This document shows, piece by piece, positions 22,757 through 31,723 of a stretch of DNA of 41,346 bases. Under the pieces are notes generated by a model. That model did no database searches and was not told the DNA's origin. It saw nothing but the letters and a program-made list of their open reading frames with translations. The stretch spans positions 1 through 41,346 of the IMG/VR virus record IMGVR_UViG_3300033153_003888. One strand, 5' to 3'. The position numbers and the translations under genes are program-made. Position 1 is the first letter of the stretch, and every line of letters begins with the position of its first letter. The DNA comes from a virus.

Positions 22757-23026
22757 CTACGCTCCGTCGTCGGTAACAACCCGCGTGCCTTCCTGGCCTA
22801 GAATGTAGAGGGCTCGAATGTCTGTTTCGATGGCGGCCTCGCCGGGTGCTTCCAGTGAAACAGAGGAGTCGATATCCTCGGACGTGTTGACGAGGAGAAC
22901 ATCCGTAACCTTGGCTTTCAGCATAACGGACTGTACGGTTCCTACGTTGTAAAAAGTATTAGGGTCGATGCGGATATGCCCTGATCGAGGGGTTCCGGCT
23001 GTAATGTGATATTTTAATCTAGGCAT
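22757..23026 (-). CDS. Small virion-associated hypothetical protein
   Basis: 89 residues of beta-rich sequence (HIRIDPNTFYNVGTVQSVML, DVLLVNTSEDIDSSVSLE). The ATG follows AGAGGATT. It is the first gene leftward of the divergent 79-bp region and precedes the large fibre gene by four bases. The function is unknown; it may be a short fibre or connector. Confidence 0.6.
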   Translation of the reverse strand: MPRLKYHITAGTPRSGHIRIDPNTFYNVGTVQSVMLKAKVTDVLLVNTSEDIDSSVSLEAPGEAAIETDIRALYILGQEGTRVVTDDGA

Positions 23027-23105
23027 TTAATCGAATCCTCTTTTGGGTTGCTTATCAACAGGCATTTATATTTATATCTAAACCGCAGAGGATGCAAGGA
23101 AATTA
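23027..23105. promoter_or_regulatory. Divergent promoter region between fibre genes
   Basis: This 79-bp AT-rich gap separates a leftward and a rightward gene. On the plus strand TTGCTT (23048-23053) is followed after 17 bp by TTTATA (23071-23076). On the minus strand TTGCAT and TATAAA are 15 bp apart. AGGAAATT precedes the rightward ATG. The promoters would overlap and compete, which would couple the two directions. Both -35 elements are weak. Confidence 0.45.
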
Positions 23106-23906
23106 ATGGTAGAGAAAAGTCCAGATTTAGTGTTCAAGAAATTCGCCCACACGCTTGCCATCTTAAACAAGTCGGCGCTCCCCCTCGCAGCACGGGGCAC
23201 CTTGAACCAATTGGCCTTCGAGACGCGCATGCGCGTCGTCAACAAGGAGATGCCGAAGCAGTTTACGATCCGCAACACCCATGAGCAGAAAGCGGTGCGA
23301 TTCAAGCGATGCGACAACACCTTCGATCTAAATAAGATGGAATCCTCCGCAGGGCAGTTGTCCGTCGTTAAGTTCGGGCGTGGCCCTAAAGCCTTCAAGG
23401 ATCTACGCCAACAGGAGCTTGGTGAAACGCTCGGCCCTCGTCCGGGGCATAAGCTGGTGCGTACTCCAACGACGCGAGCCCGTGTCAGCCGAAGCGCGAA
23501 CCGTCCGGTATCCCGAGTCAACCGTCCCTCGAAAGGGCAGAAGTGGCTCGGGATGAAGGATCTGGAGAAAGTGGGCCGTAAGGGGAAGAAAGCATTTACC
23601 GGCGGCGGGCGCATGTCTGTCGGAGCTAGGATTAGTCGAGCCCACGCCATCGCTGTACGGATTACGAAAGGTCGGATGTACTTGCTCCCCCTAATGAAGA
23701 AGCGCCACGTTCTCGGGGCGTTCCGGGTTATCAGCAAGAAGATCACCCTCATGCACACCTTGTCTCCGAAAAAGAAGAAACTGAAGAAGCGCCCGACGAT
23801 CAAGCCGGGATACATGGGGGTTATGAAAACCCGTGCAGACGCTATTTGGGAACAAAACGTCCACCACCGGGTTCTGAAAGAAATCGAGAAGGCTTTTAAG
23901 TTCTAG
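23106..23906 (+). CDS. Minor tail protein-like basic protein on the opposite strand
   Basis: 266 residues, strongly basic (Lys/Arg throughout, with GKKAF, KKRHVLG and PKKKKLKKR stretches). The N-terminal region (FAHTLAILNKSALPLAARGT, then MPKQFTIRNTHEQKAVRF) resembles minor tail/structural proteins that carry an FTLRN motif, and the rest keeps the family outline up to the HHRVLKEIEKAFKF end. It has its own ribosome-binding site, AAGGAAATTA. All surrounding virion genes run leftward, so it must be transcribed separately. The 245-codon minus-strand frame under it lacks a ribosome-binding site and has an unnatural composition, so it is taken as a shadow. Confidence 0.72.
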   Translation: MVEKSPDLVFKKFAHTLAILNKSALPLAARGTLNQLAFETRMRVVNKEMPKQFTIRNTHEQKAVRFKRCDNTFDLNKMESSAGQLSVVKFGRGPKAFKDLRQQELGETLGPRPGHKLVRTPTTRARVSRSANRPVSRVNRPSKGQKWLGMKDLEKVGRKGKKAFTGGGRMSVGARISRAHAIAVRITKGRMYLLPLMKKRHVLGAFRVISKKITLMHTLSPKKKKLKKRPTIKPGYMGVMKTRADAIWEQNVHHRVLKEIEKAFKF

Positions 23907-23918
23907 CCTTCGTGGGGG

Positions 23919-24197
23919 CTATTGACTTCTTATTTCTTCCGCAATATCCCGCCACTCCTGCCGGGTAGGCTCCGTGTCGCCATACTGGGCCTCAAGCTCG
24001 TTGCTCTTAACCTGAATAGCCTTGATTCGCGCCCAGATTGCTCGGAGAGCTTCGACCTCGGCATCCTCTTCCGGCGTAGAAACGCCCGTCCGTTGTAGGT
24101 TCTCCAGCTCGATAGCTCTAGCAATCATGTTGCGTTGCTTAAACTCAGGAGCGATGGCGAGAATAGTTTGTTCTGCAAGTTTTTTAATTTGATCCAT
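23919..24197 (-). CDS. Tail-fibre assembly-type small protein
   Basis: 92 residues, helical and charged (AEQTILAIAPEFKQRNMIAR, then EVEALRAIWARIKAIQVKSN), ending DIAEEIRSQ. Small helical proteins located just after fibre genes commonly act as tail-fibre assembly chaperones (XkdW/DUF4376-like outline). The assignment is by position and composition only. Its stop lies in a 5-bp hairpin (TAGCC...GGCTA) shared with the end of the rightward gene, possibly a weak terminator. Confidence 0.55.
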   Translation of the reverse strand: MDQIKKLAEQTILAIAPEFKQRNMIARAIELENLQRTGVSTPEEDAEVEALRAIWARIKAIQVKSNELEAQYGDTEPTRQEWRDIAEEIRSQ

Positions 24198-24206
24198 AAT
24201 TTAATC

Positions 24207-25130
24207 CTAAGTGTATTGAACAATTCCACCGTTAGCCATGAGGGTGTCGGCTGTTGCTCCGGTCGGGATAGATACTGTCCAACCAACTACCCCCCCTAAG
24301 TTTGCGTATACCCCATAGTCGGGCTTCGTTCCGGTATCGTCGCAGGCGGTTAGAGAGCAACATCCGATGCTTTGTTTTACTCCGTACTTCATTTTACTAA
24401 AGTAGGTATAGCCGACAAAGGTTTGCACCTGATTAGCATCGACTCCGATTGTACTGTTCGTTGTTCCTGCGTTTAAAAAATAACACCCTTGTACTCTTAT
24501 CGTTGTAAATCGGGCATATAAACACGCCTTGGTGTCGGTGTCCGTTATCTGGATTTTTAGATTGTGGATATAGGTTTGAGCGTTATTGGTGAGTCGAAGT
24601 CCCGATGTCACTCCTGTGAAATTTAGATAGACCGCTTGATTTGTATGGAGCGTGTTTTCATCTTCTCCGGTATTTCCAAGGATCGAAAGCGTTCCATTAC
24701 CAAAATCCTTAAAAGTGAGAATGCTATCTAGGGTATATGTCCCATCTGCAAAAGCGAATGTGAGATTGAGCCCGTTCAGGTTCTTCGGCTGTGCATCGAT
24801 CAACGCCTGAATCTCTGCGGCGGTCATGGAAGCGTCAAGGTTCACTGTCGTGTTGGACGCTAAGAAACCGCCAGTGTTGGCCGCCACAAGACTGTACAGC
24901 GCATCAAGGAAATCGTGGCTACTCGCCGTATCTTCTGTGGTGCCGCTTGGAGTAACCCCCTGGTCGGCCAATACGGCATAAAGGGCGTAGGCTAGATCGA
25001 CGAAAACGCTTGCATCGACCGGCGTACCGTCTAGCGCACCGGGAGAGGATTCATTCTTAACCTGTCCGAAGGCAAAGCCGGTCGGCACCCCGTCGGCAGA
25101 AGCGTTAGTGTAGGTGGACATCTTTTTCAT
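24207..25130 (-). CDS. Tail fibre, paralogue A, beta-helix type
   Basis: 307 residues. The first 80 share a clear motif set with the next gene (KNESSPGALDGTPVDAS, YALYAVLADQGVTPSG, SHDFLDALYSL). The remainder has a repetitive beta-strand pattern (TLSILGNTGEDENTLHTNQ, IHNLKIQITDTDTKACLYAR) like pectate-lyase-type right-handed beta helices. Probably a receptor-binding or depolymerase-type fibre. Three cysteine-containing strands near the end are unusual for fibres. Confidence 0.75.
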   Translation of the reverse strand: MKKMSTYTNASADGVPTGFAFGQVKNESSPGALDGTPVDASVFVDLAYALYAVLADQGVTPSGTTEDTASSHDFLDALYSLVAANTGGFLASNTTVNLDASMTAAEIQALIDAQPKNLNGLNLTFAFADGTYTLDSILTFKDFGNGTLSILGNTGEDENTLHTNQAVYLNFTGVTSGLRLTNNAQTYIHNLKIQITDTDTKACLYARFTTIRVQGCYFLNAGTTNSTIGVDANQVQTFVGYTYFSKMKYGVKQSIGCCSLTACDDTGTKPDYGVYANLGGVVGWTVSIPTGATADTLMANGGIVQYT

Positions 25131-25143
25131 AATAAAACCTCTT

Positions 25144-25878
25144 TTAGTCTAGCTTCCAGATTTCGATTTCAGAATATACCTCGTTCAGGCTGTCTATGTT
25201 CATTGCGTTGCCGAACTGAATCGAGGCGGTTGTCCAATGCTGTAGCTCAAGTACGCTTTGTATAGAAAGAGTAAACTCGCCAGTTATCAAATCTGATAAC
25301 GTCCTGTCTCTAGCAGTAGTGCCGTCGTGCGCACCTCCTTGGCCGATAGCTAACACAGCCGAGCCAGTGGTGTCGTAGAGCCTTGCCCTGTGGTGCGTAC
25401 CCACGTCCACAGCGCCGTCAAATGTCGGAGCCGAACCTTTAACCCGATATGTCCCGGCAGGCAATGTCACCTGATTCGACGCTATGCTCGCTCCGGCTAT
25501 TCGATTTACTGCGACGGTGTTTATGTCCCTAGTACGCCATGCCCCGGACGTAAATGCTCCGGCGGCTGTTCCGGCGGTCTGCTCGTCACGAAGATAAGCA
25601 TAGTTCATAAATGGATTATCGTTCAACTTCATCAAGAGTTTCAGCGCGTCGAGGAAATCGTGCGTGCCTGCTACCAGATCCGTATCCTCGATTACGCTCG
25701 ATGGCGTGACTCCGGTATGCTTCATCACCGCGTACATGGCGTAGAGCACATCGGTAACAATGTCTGCGTCAATCGGGGTGCCGTCCGCCGCACCCGGAGA
25801 GGCTTCGTTCTTTAGTTTCCCGTGGTCGTAGGCTCCGCCCGCAGCAACAACCGGCGTGTAGTCTGTTATCTTCTTCAT
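25144..25878 (-). CDS. Tail fibre, paralogue B
   Basis: 244 residues. The N-terminal 80 residues (GKLKNEASPGAADGTPIDAD, YAMYAVMKHTGVTPSS, THDFLDALKLL) are homologous to those of paralogue A; the C-terminal 160 are different, with TNF/C1q-like beta strands (AGTYRVKGSAPTFDGAVDVG, FTLSIQSVLELQHWT). The shared adapter should attach both fibres to the same baseplate site. Placed between the gp48-type baseplate gene and paralogue A, 13 bp apart. Confidence 0.75.
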   Translation of the reverse strand: MKKITDYTPVVAAGGAYDHGKLKNEASPGAADGTPIDADIVTDVLYAMYAVMKHTGVTPSSVIEDTDLVAGTHDFLDALKLLMKLNDNPFMNYAYLRDEQTAGTAAGAFTSGAWRTRDINTVAVNRIAGASIASNQVTLPAGTYRVKGSAPTFDGAVDVGTHHRARLYDTTGSAVLAIGQGGAHDGTTARDRTLSDLITGEFTLSIQSVLELQHWTTASIQFGNAMNIDSLNEVYSEIEIWKLD

Positions 25879-25891
25879 AAGCTATCTCCGT

Positions 25892-26665
25892 TTATGTAAA
25901 TTCTACTCTAAGGAGCACGGCGAGGTGCGCGGGCTTCCATTGCAGTATTATCCGTTCAAAGGCCTCTCTGCGCTGGGAGGCTATGCTTGCCAGTGCCCCG
26001 CCAGTGCCCTCAACGGAGAACACATACGCCCAGCGGTTAATCTCGTTGCCGAAGGTTTTCCCCGCGACGGCGCCAAAGGTGATGAGGGCGGCGGGGGGTA
26101 CGTCCGCGCCGAAAGTCGGAGCTTGGCCTGCACCCGCAGCAACAGGCGTAACCACGGGATCAGACCGACTACCATCTTCCTGCAGTAGTCGGCCATTCCC
26201 TAGCAGGTACCCCGCTTCGTTCTCTCCGAACATAAGCGTGCTGACGCTCGTTGTCATGGTGAAGTTTGTGGTGGCGGTCGTCATCTGGAGCGCGTCGCCC
26301 AGTGTTAAATCGGCGTAAGGAATATTTTCCACGACGATGACATCGAATCCCGCCGCCTGTAATTTTTCCTGTAGGACGCCGGGGCCTTGCCCGCCCGCAC
26401 GCCACACCAGTTCGATGACGCTCCGGCGATCCTCTAAAGTGTCGGTTTCCGCAGGGCGTAGGCCGAACTGCTTCTCTAGCTGAATAATGGCGTCCTCCCG
26501 CATAGTGGGAGAGAACAGGTCCCCGTAGACCTCACTCAGGAATTGACGCGAACCCTCAACAAGGAACAACGCGGAGTCCCGCAGCATGCGTACCGCCGGA
26601 GCCTGCATGGCGGACGCCCTCCCGGTCGGGAGCAAAGTGTTGAATGCTCGGGTGACTAGACTCAC
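25892..26665 (-). CDS. Mu gp48/YmfQ-like baseplate protein (DUF2313-like)
   Basis: 257 residues with a GTG start at 26665 overlapping the upstream stop. The N-terminal half matches the DUF2313/gp48 outline: LLPTGRASAMQ, RDSALFLVEGSRQFLSEVYGD, LFSPTMREDAIIQLEKQFGL, and RRSVIELVWRAGGQGPG. In Mu-type baseplates it follows gp47 and lies before the fibre. Longer than average because of a glycine/threonine-rich middle region. Confidence 0.8.
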   Translation of the reverse strand: MSLVTRAFNTLLPTGRASAMQAPAVRMLRDSALFLVEGSRQFLSEVYGDLFSPTMREDAIIQLEKQFGLRPAETDTLEDRRSVIELVWRAGGQGPGVLQEKLQAAGFDVIVVENIPYADLTLGDALQMTTATTNFTMTTSVSTLMFGENEAGYLLGNGRLLQEDGSRSDPVVTPVAAGAGQAPTFGADVPPAALITFGAVAGKTFGNEINRWAYVFSVEGTGGALASIASQRREAFERIILQWKPAHLAVLLRVEFT

Positions 26666-27819
26666 GTTACCACCGTACCATTGATGGTCAGCGTACCGAG
26701 GTTAGCCAATCCGCCTACGTCGAGGAGGCTTTTGCCTGAAATAGGCGAACCCCCGATGGAGACGACTAAATCTAGGAAAGTGCCGGGGTTCTGCGATGCT
26801 CTCAATACGTCCGAAGTTCGTGCGGACAGCTCGGCGGGGCCGATCGACGCCTCCGAAGCAGGATAATCCAGCGCAGGTATCTCCGGTCTGCGGGAGTCCA
26901 GATGATTCACAATCGCCGCTTTAATGTCGTTACGGTTTTGCGTCGTATTGGCTGAAGCATCTAAGCTAGTAATGGCCACGTCGTAATCGGTAAAAATAGG
27001 GGCGAGGACGGTCAAAATAGCCTGTACCGGGTGCCGGTCATACACTGCCGAGTCTGGGGATTGGCGAAGATACGCCTCGACTTCCGCCAGTTTAGTAGGG
27101 CTGGGTTCTCTTTCGTCTCCACTCCCGGCTTCTACGACGTAGATGGAGGTTAGGCCTGGTGCGATAACGTAGGGAAAAATATCCAACACCCCGTCTACCT
27201 CCGTTCCCCAGATAAAATAGTCTGCGGCGGCACCCCCTTGCGGTTGCACCCGATACCGCAACTGTACGCGGGCACGGAAGGTTTCTGTCGGTTCAGGGTC
27301 AGCACCCTCTGTCGTAACCGTAGTGATTAGCCCTTCGTCCGGTACACCGTTCAGGGGCGCGGCCAGAGTCATGGTGTCGTCGATATTAACGGCAGTAATC
27401 TCTCCGGTCTGGAAAGAAGTAATCACGCATACTGCAAGGCCGTCGACTACGGGAGTCAACGCGGTAGTCTTGAAGGTTCTGCTGGTGGGGGAGACAAATA
27501 CGGTGCCGGTAGGTATGTCGGTCGCCGTGACGCCAGAGAGCGTAACCTCTGCGATAGTGTTTGAGCCATCTTTGATCGTGAGCCCTACCCGTGCGCCGTG
27601 GATTTTCAGGGCGTCTAACGAACAGGTCGCTAGGAACTGCTGAAAATAGATCCACTGACCGTAACGGTAGCACAGAACCGTCAAACCTGAGAAAGGCCAC
27701 GCAAGCATGCGGATAAAGGCAATTTGCAATAGCGGAGTCTTCTGGCCGGTGCGGGATTCGTAATCTGCGATAAATGCTTCGTATAGGTCCCTTACGGACG
27801 GTACTTCTAATTTCGCCAT
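26662..27819 (-). CDS. Baseplate J-like protein (Mu gp47 type)
   Basis: 385 residues from the ATG at 27819, favoured over a TTG at 27834 because GGAG precedes it by nine bases. Segments PSVRDLYEAFIADYESRTG, GLTVLCYRYGQWIYFQQFL, GTVFVSPTSRTFKT and TETFRARVQLRYRVQPQGGA-ADYFIWG follow the baseplate J pattern of Mu gp47 and P2 gpJ. It forms the wedge of the contractile baseplate. Flanked by gp46-type and gp48-type genes in Mu order. Confidence 0.88.
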   Translation of the reverse strand: MAKLEVPSVRDLYEAFIADYESRTGQKTPLLQIAFIRMLAWPFSGLTVLCYRYGQWIYFQQFLATCSLDALKIHGARVGLTIKDGSNTIAEVTLSGVTATDIPTGTVFVSPTSRTFKTTALTPVVDGLAVCVITSFQTGEITAVNIDDTMTLAAPLNGVPDEGLITTVTTEGADPEPTETFRARVQLRYRVQPQGGAAADYFIWGTEVDGVLDIFPYVIAPGLTSIYVVEAGSGDEREPSPTKLAEVEAYLRQSPDSAVYDRHPVQAILTVLAPIFTDYDVAITSLDASANTTQNRNDIKAAIVNHLDSRRPEIPALDYPASEASIGPAELSARTSDVLRASQNPGTFLDLVVSIGGSPISGKSLLDVGGLANLGTLTINGTVVT

Positions 27820-27837
27820 CTTACGGATCTCCAAAAA

Positions 27838-28305
27838 TTAGGGGTTGCGCACCATCTCAATGAGTTTTTGAGCAGATGCGTCCCATAGGATTTTATATCT
27901 GTTCTCGGCACTATTTGGCTCTGTCGCGGAAATGTCAATCTCAATCCTACCTACCTGTGGATTACGAACGGAGACTTCCACTGTCTCAACGACCTTTTGA
28001 TCGGTGAGCCATACCAATTGTGCTTCGGCTTTGCGCTTAATATCTGCGATAGATCCCGCCGAGATGGGGGCGTTCAAAGACGCTTCAAACTCCCCTGCGG
28101 AGGGGACGAGCTCGTTCTTCGCTTTCAAACCGTCGCACCAGGAGGTGCCGCCGAACAGGGAGAGGTACACTGCGGACCCTATGCCGGTGTCTTGGTGGAG
28201 GTCCGCGTTGTCGCTCGTCGGTACGAGGCTGTCATCCCAAGTCGTTTCCGCGCGAGGAACTACATCCCCTCCATCTCCATGATCCCTAATAAGCATATCA
28301 GCCAT
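27838..28305 (-). CDS. Mu gp46-like baseplate protein
   Basis: 155 residues from the ATG at 28305, which overlaps the stop of the spike gene (ATGGCTGA). The sequence DMLIRDHGDGGDVV, VYLSLFGGTSWCDG and VETVEVSVRNPQVGRIEIDI matches the gp46 (P2 gpW-like) baseplate family. Position between gp45-type and gp47-type genes supports it. Starts further upstream would overlap the spike gene. Confidence 0.82.
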   Translation of the reverse strand: MADMLIRDHGDGGDVVPRAETTWDDSLVPTSDNADLHQDTGIGSAVYLSLFGGTSWCDGLKAKNELVPSAGEFEASLNAPISAGSIADIKRKAEAQLVWLTDQKVVETVEVSVRNPQVGRIEIDISATEPNSAENRYKILWDASAQKLIEMVRNP

Positions 28306-28783
28306 GTTCAATCTCCGTGTTCTCGAAATCCGTGCGGGCAAAGGCGGTGAAAGGCCCGCTGTCGACCGGGAAGGTCGCGTGGGTGTGTGCGTTTAATTCG
28401 GCAATAAGAGCGTTCAGTTTGGCTTCCAGTTCGGCTATCTTGATTAAGCCCCCGTAGTCCGTGCCGTTCATCTGGATTTTCCCGTCTTTCTTCAGGAATA
28501 CGAAAGCGGCGACGGTTTCCCCGTCCTCGGTAGAGTAGATGCGCGTCTCGCCCTGCTCTGCCAGCTTCTCAATCTTGTCTAAAAACGCATACGTCGCAAG
28601 GTAGCTGGTGTCTCCGCCGACGGCATCGACTAGCGGGCTGGAGTTTGCGGGAGGGCTGGAATCCAAACCGGGCGGTGCGTACTGGCGGGAAGTAAACCGT
28701 TCCCCGAAAAACCGGACGATGCGGAAGCCCCGTAGTGTGGCAGAGAGCGACACCACTTTTTCTAGGTTGGCTTTATGATTCAC
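28298..28783 (-). CDS. Mu gp45-like baseplate spike protein
   Basis: 161 residues. An N-terminal OB-like region (LRGFRIVRFFGERFTSRQY) is followed by a Glu/Thr region, a DGKIQMNGTDYGGLIKI segment typical of gp45/gpV-type spikes, and a C-terminal helix with NAHTHATFPVDSGPF. It would form the trimeric piercing tip beneath the hub. It is shorter than Mu gp45. It overlaps the hub gene by 11 bp. Confidence 0.78.
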   Translation of the reverse strand: MNHKANLEKVVSLSATLRGFRIVRFFGERFTSRQYAPPGLDSSPPANSSPLVDAVGGDTSYLATYAFLDKIEKLAEQGETRIYSTEDGETVAAFVFLKKDGKIQMNGTDYGGLIKIAELEAKLNALIAELNAHTHATFPVDSGPFTAFARTDFENTEIEHG

Positions 28784-30428
28784 TGTCGCCTCCTGATTCG
28801 GTCAAACTGACGGAGCGGAAGCCTACGTCCTGCTCCGGCCCAAGCAGGAAGGGGAGGACTTGCGGCAACCGGACATCGAACACTCCTGGGAGGGATAGCG
28901 ACAAAGCGGCTTTCTTCTGCACCTTTGTGTGCGTGAGGGTGATCCCGGATACGACCGCCTGTAGCGGGCCTTCAGCCCCCACCAATCCGTAGATGGGTGC
29001 GTCGAGTTCCACCCGATCCCCCACTTCCCAAAGGCGGTTAGTCTCCGGCACTTCCCATTCGGGGACGATCACTTGAATGTTCACGGCCTCCGCTAAAGAC
29101 TTGGACAGCTCATACACGGCCACGCCTGCACCCCATGAGTTTGCAACATCTAGCGCTCCTCCGAGGCCGGTAGTCCGTACCCGGTTACGAAAAATAGGTA
29201 GGGGGAACTCAGGCATTTCCGCCATCTGAATATCCTCTGCGTCCCGTTTTTGCGACAAGACTGAATAGGTGCGTGCGAGATCGCCATAGTTATATTTTAC
29301 GTTAAACTCGACGTTATCCCCTTGTCTCAGCGTCGCAACGGCGTCTCCCCTCGGATTCACCTTTCTCACGCTCAATACGCTATCGGCACGGCAATGTACG
29401 TACATCCCTGCTGCGGAGATTAGCTTTTCAGCGAACTTAAAGGGGGTCGTTCCCGCGATGTCGCTATTAATGTGCTCGAGTCCATCTGAATCAGCATAAG
29501 GCACTGCTAAAAGTTCTTTGGCTGTCTCATCTAGCGAAAAAGGCTGGACAAAAAGGTGGGAAAGCTGGGACACCACCGCCAGGGGAGTCATCTGGTCCCA
29601 CCCGAGCTTGAAGGAGGTTGGGTTAAAGTGGGTCTTGATGAACGTATAGGTGTGGCTCTGTGCCACCCAGGTAATCGTCTGCCCTTTTTTACTTTCGATC
29701 TTAGGCTGCACCAATATCCCTGAAAAAATGAGATTGCCCTCGTTAAGAACCACGACACTGTTGCCATAGAGATTTTGGTGAGGAGCATCGTTCAGGTCGA
29801 GAGGCCACTTCATTTCGACTGCGCGGGCGCCCTCGAAGAGAGACTGCCTTACCGTCAAAGAAATCAGGTTTTCTATCTTCCATCTGCGGCTCTGCTTGAG
29901 AGACGCCCCTGGAAATTCTGGGTCTTCCGGTTCGCGGCGGAAAACGACAACGGTTGTCCCTTTCGGGTGCTCTTTCTGCGCAACGTCGATCTGCGCACGA
30001 AGGGCCACAGATATGTTGCTCCTGTGCGGGAGGACTTCCTCTACATCCTCTAATGTGGTGGCGCTACTTAAATCCCCGAAGTTGTAGCTCTCTGGGGGGC
30101 CTTCGAGCCCAGCAATTTGCTGTCTAAGGTATTCTTCGCGCTCGGGGGCGGCAGTGTAGTATTTCCCAGGGCCGCGGATTATCGAGTTCCTCTCAACAGG
30201 GGTGCCTTCGTCTATGACGGGTAGGTAGATTTTCTGATCCGCCAAGGGTATGAGCTCCGCGCCGAACACAAGGTCGAACTGGAAACTGTGCATGGCTATG
30301 GTGTCGGCATACGAAGGATGGCCGTATGCAGCTTCGGAGATGGCTTGCGTAACCTCCCGCCAATTGGTTTTCCCCTCTAAGGCGCCCGCGTCTACGAGAT
30401 CCCCGATCCTGACGGTTCTACCTAGCAC
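28773..30428 (-). CDS. Mu gp44-like baseplate hub protein
   Basis: 551 residues. A LysM-like N-terminal segment (TQAISEAAYGHPSYADTIA and FGAELIPLADQKIYLPV, about residues 28-75) is followed by hub-type repeats (TVRQSLFEGARAVEMKWPL, FAEKLISAAGMYVHCRADSV, NRLWEVGDRVELDAPIYG). The order DNA-circularisation-type, gp44, gp45, gp46 and gp47 is the Mu order. The N-terminal extension is longer than in Mu gp44 and may attach to peptidoglycan. Confidence 0.82.
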   Translation of the reverse strand: MLGRTVRIGDLVDAGALEGKTNWREVTQAISEAAYGHPSYADTIAMHSFQFDLVFGAELIPLADQKIYLPVIDEGTPVERNSIIRGPGKYYTAAPEREEYLRQQIAGLEGPPESYNFGDLSSATTLEDVEEVLPHRSNISVALRAQIDVAQKEHPKGTTVVVFRREPEDPEFPGASLKQSRRWKIENLISLTVRQSLFEGARAVEMKWPLDLNDAPHQNLYGNSVVVLNEGNLIFSGILVQPKIESKKGQTITWVAQSHTYTFIKTHFNPTSFKLGWDQMTPLAVVSQLSHLFVQPFSLDETAKELLAVPYADSDGLEHINSDIAGTTPFKFAEKLISAAGMYVHCRADSVLSVRKVNPRGDAVATLRQGDNVEFNVKYNYGDLARTYSVLSQKRDAEDIQMAEMPEFPLPIFRNRVRTTGLGGALDVANSWGAGVAVYELSKSLAEAVNIQVIVPEWEVPETNRLWEVGDRVELDAPIYGLVGAEGPLQAVVSGITLTHTKVQKKAALSLSLPGVFDVRLPQVLPFLLGPEQDVGFRSVSLTESGGDSES

Positions 30429-31723
30429 TAGATCATCACCTTGTACTCTTCACCTTTAGCGATGAGGAATATCCGGTCCGCACTGAGGTCGTTGGTGTTC
30501 TCAAAAAGACTGAGAGCGATGTTTACGTCCTCCGCAAAGAGTACGGGGTAGTGCTCCGCTACGATGACCAAGGGGGAAATATCCTGATCCGCGACGAAGG
30601 TCACTTCCTTTTGTAGTCCGAGCAGTATGCCGTCTACATTACCTGTGATGCGTTGAAGGAGGAAGTACATACTCTCGTACACTGCCGGATCAACGACGAA
30701 CCGCTCTTCAAGAGGCAATTCCGCTGTCGCTTTTTCCTGCGCGATAAGGTTTTCAATATAGTCTTCAAAGATAGTTTGCACGGCGGAAAAGGCTTCGACC
30801 GCTTCATCCCTGCTGGCGTACTGCGCCTGAGTGACCTTCACTCCCAGCGTCGACACCAGCGCCGTGCCAAAAACCATATCAACAAGCAAACTGTTTTTAA
30901 GGCCAGAGACGAAGATAGCGGGCACGTTCTTAAAATTCTCTATCGCATCGCCGTAGGCTGATAGCAGTTCCGAAGCTCTCGGGAAAATAGGGATAGACGC
31001 GAGGCTCTGGATCTGGGAAGCGATAATCAGGGGCTTCTCAAGGAGGAGGCTGGCGTTCAAATCAATAGAAGTCGCTATGGACTCGAACTTGTTCTTTACG
31101 ACGTTGACCGCCTGCACGCCTGCCTGGAGCTTACTCGTTACCGCACCAACGCCTCCACGGACTTTCCCTACGGCATTTGCGATAGATCCCTTGAGGCTGA
31201 GTCCCTCCGACAACGCCTGCTGCGCAGAGAGATTGGCTACGACCGCAGAAAGATCAGGAGTCTCGGCGTTGGGGGCCAGTGCTTCGGAGGTTTCCCGGAA
31301 GGCCACCTCAAACACGGTACGGTTGATAGCGTCGACAAAGTGGTTGGTCTTCTTGTAGCTCAAGACGATGACTTTTCTTTCCCGCCCACTATCGAAGGGG
31401 AGTTCAAGCGTGCCCGGTCCTCTCTCGGAGATGGCCTTTTGAAAGTCAAGCGACTCTACGTGGTGGTGGGGGCCAACAAAATACAGGGAGAGGGTGATCT
31501 TCTCCGAGGTCATTCCTAGATCCTGAACGTAGGTATCCTCGTTGTCGATAAACTCAAACGCCTTCGCTTTCCGGCGTCGCTCGACTGGAACTTCGGAGAA
31601 TCTAGGATGAAATTCTTTACGGGAGGGGGACACATAGATTATGCCCTTCTCCATGTCCGCGCCATAGGGCTCGTCTGTCAATTTTATCCCTGAAGGGCCT
31701 TTGAGTGCGTCTAGTATGGCCAT
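30428..31723 (-). CDS. DNA circularisation-type tail protein (Mu gp43, DNA_circ_N)
   Basis: 431 residues. The N-terminal 150 residues fit the DNA_circ_N domain: YGADMEKGIIYVSPSRKEFH, RRRKAKAFEFIDNEDTYVQD, ITLSLYFVGPHHHVESLDF and GTLELPFDSGRERKVIVLSY. A long helical middle and an acidic C-terminal portion follow. In Mu it is a tail/baseplate component rather than an enzyme. Preceded by the tape measure and followed by the hub, as in Mu. Confidence 0.82.
   Translation of the reverse strand: MAILDALKGPSGIKLTDEPYGADMEKGIIYVSPSRKEFHPRFSEVPVERRRKAKAFEFIDNEDTYVQDLGMTSEKITLSLYFVGPHHHVESLDFQKAISERGPGTLELPFDSGRERKVIVLSYKKTNHFVDAINRTVFEVAFRETSEALAPNAETPDLSAVVANLSAQQALSEGLSLKGSIANAVGKVRGGVGAVTSKLQAGVQAVNVVKNKFESIATSIDLNASLLLEKPLIIASQIQSLASIPIFPRASELLSAYGDAIENFKNVPAIFVSGLKNSLLVDMVFGTALVSTLGVKVTQAQYASRDEAVEAFSAVQTIFEDYIENLIAQEKATAELPLEERFVVDPAVYESMYFLLQRITGNVDGILLGLQKEVTFVADQDISPLVIVAEHYPVLFAEDVNIALSLFENTNDLSADRIFLIAKGEEYKVMI

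Noticed and set aside
23078-23815. 245-codon minus-strand frame
   Set aside because: It lies under the rightward basic gene and has runs of Phe and Arg typical of an antisense shadow of Lys/Arg-rich coding sequence. The plus-strand gene has a leader and family resemblance.
20508-26665. Diversity-generating retroelement acting on the tail fibres
   Set aside because: No reverse transcriptase or template/variable repeat pair was seen anywhere in the window.
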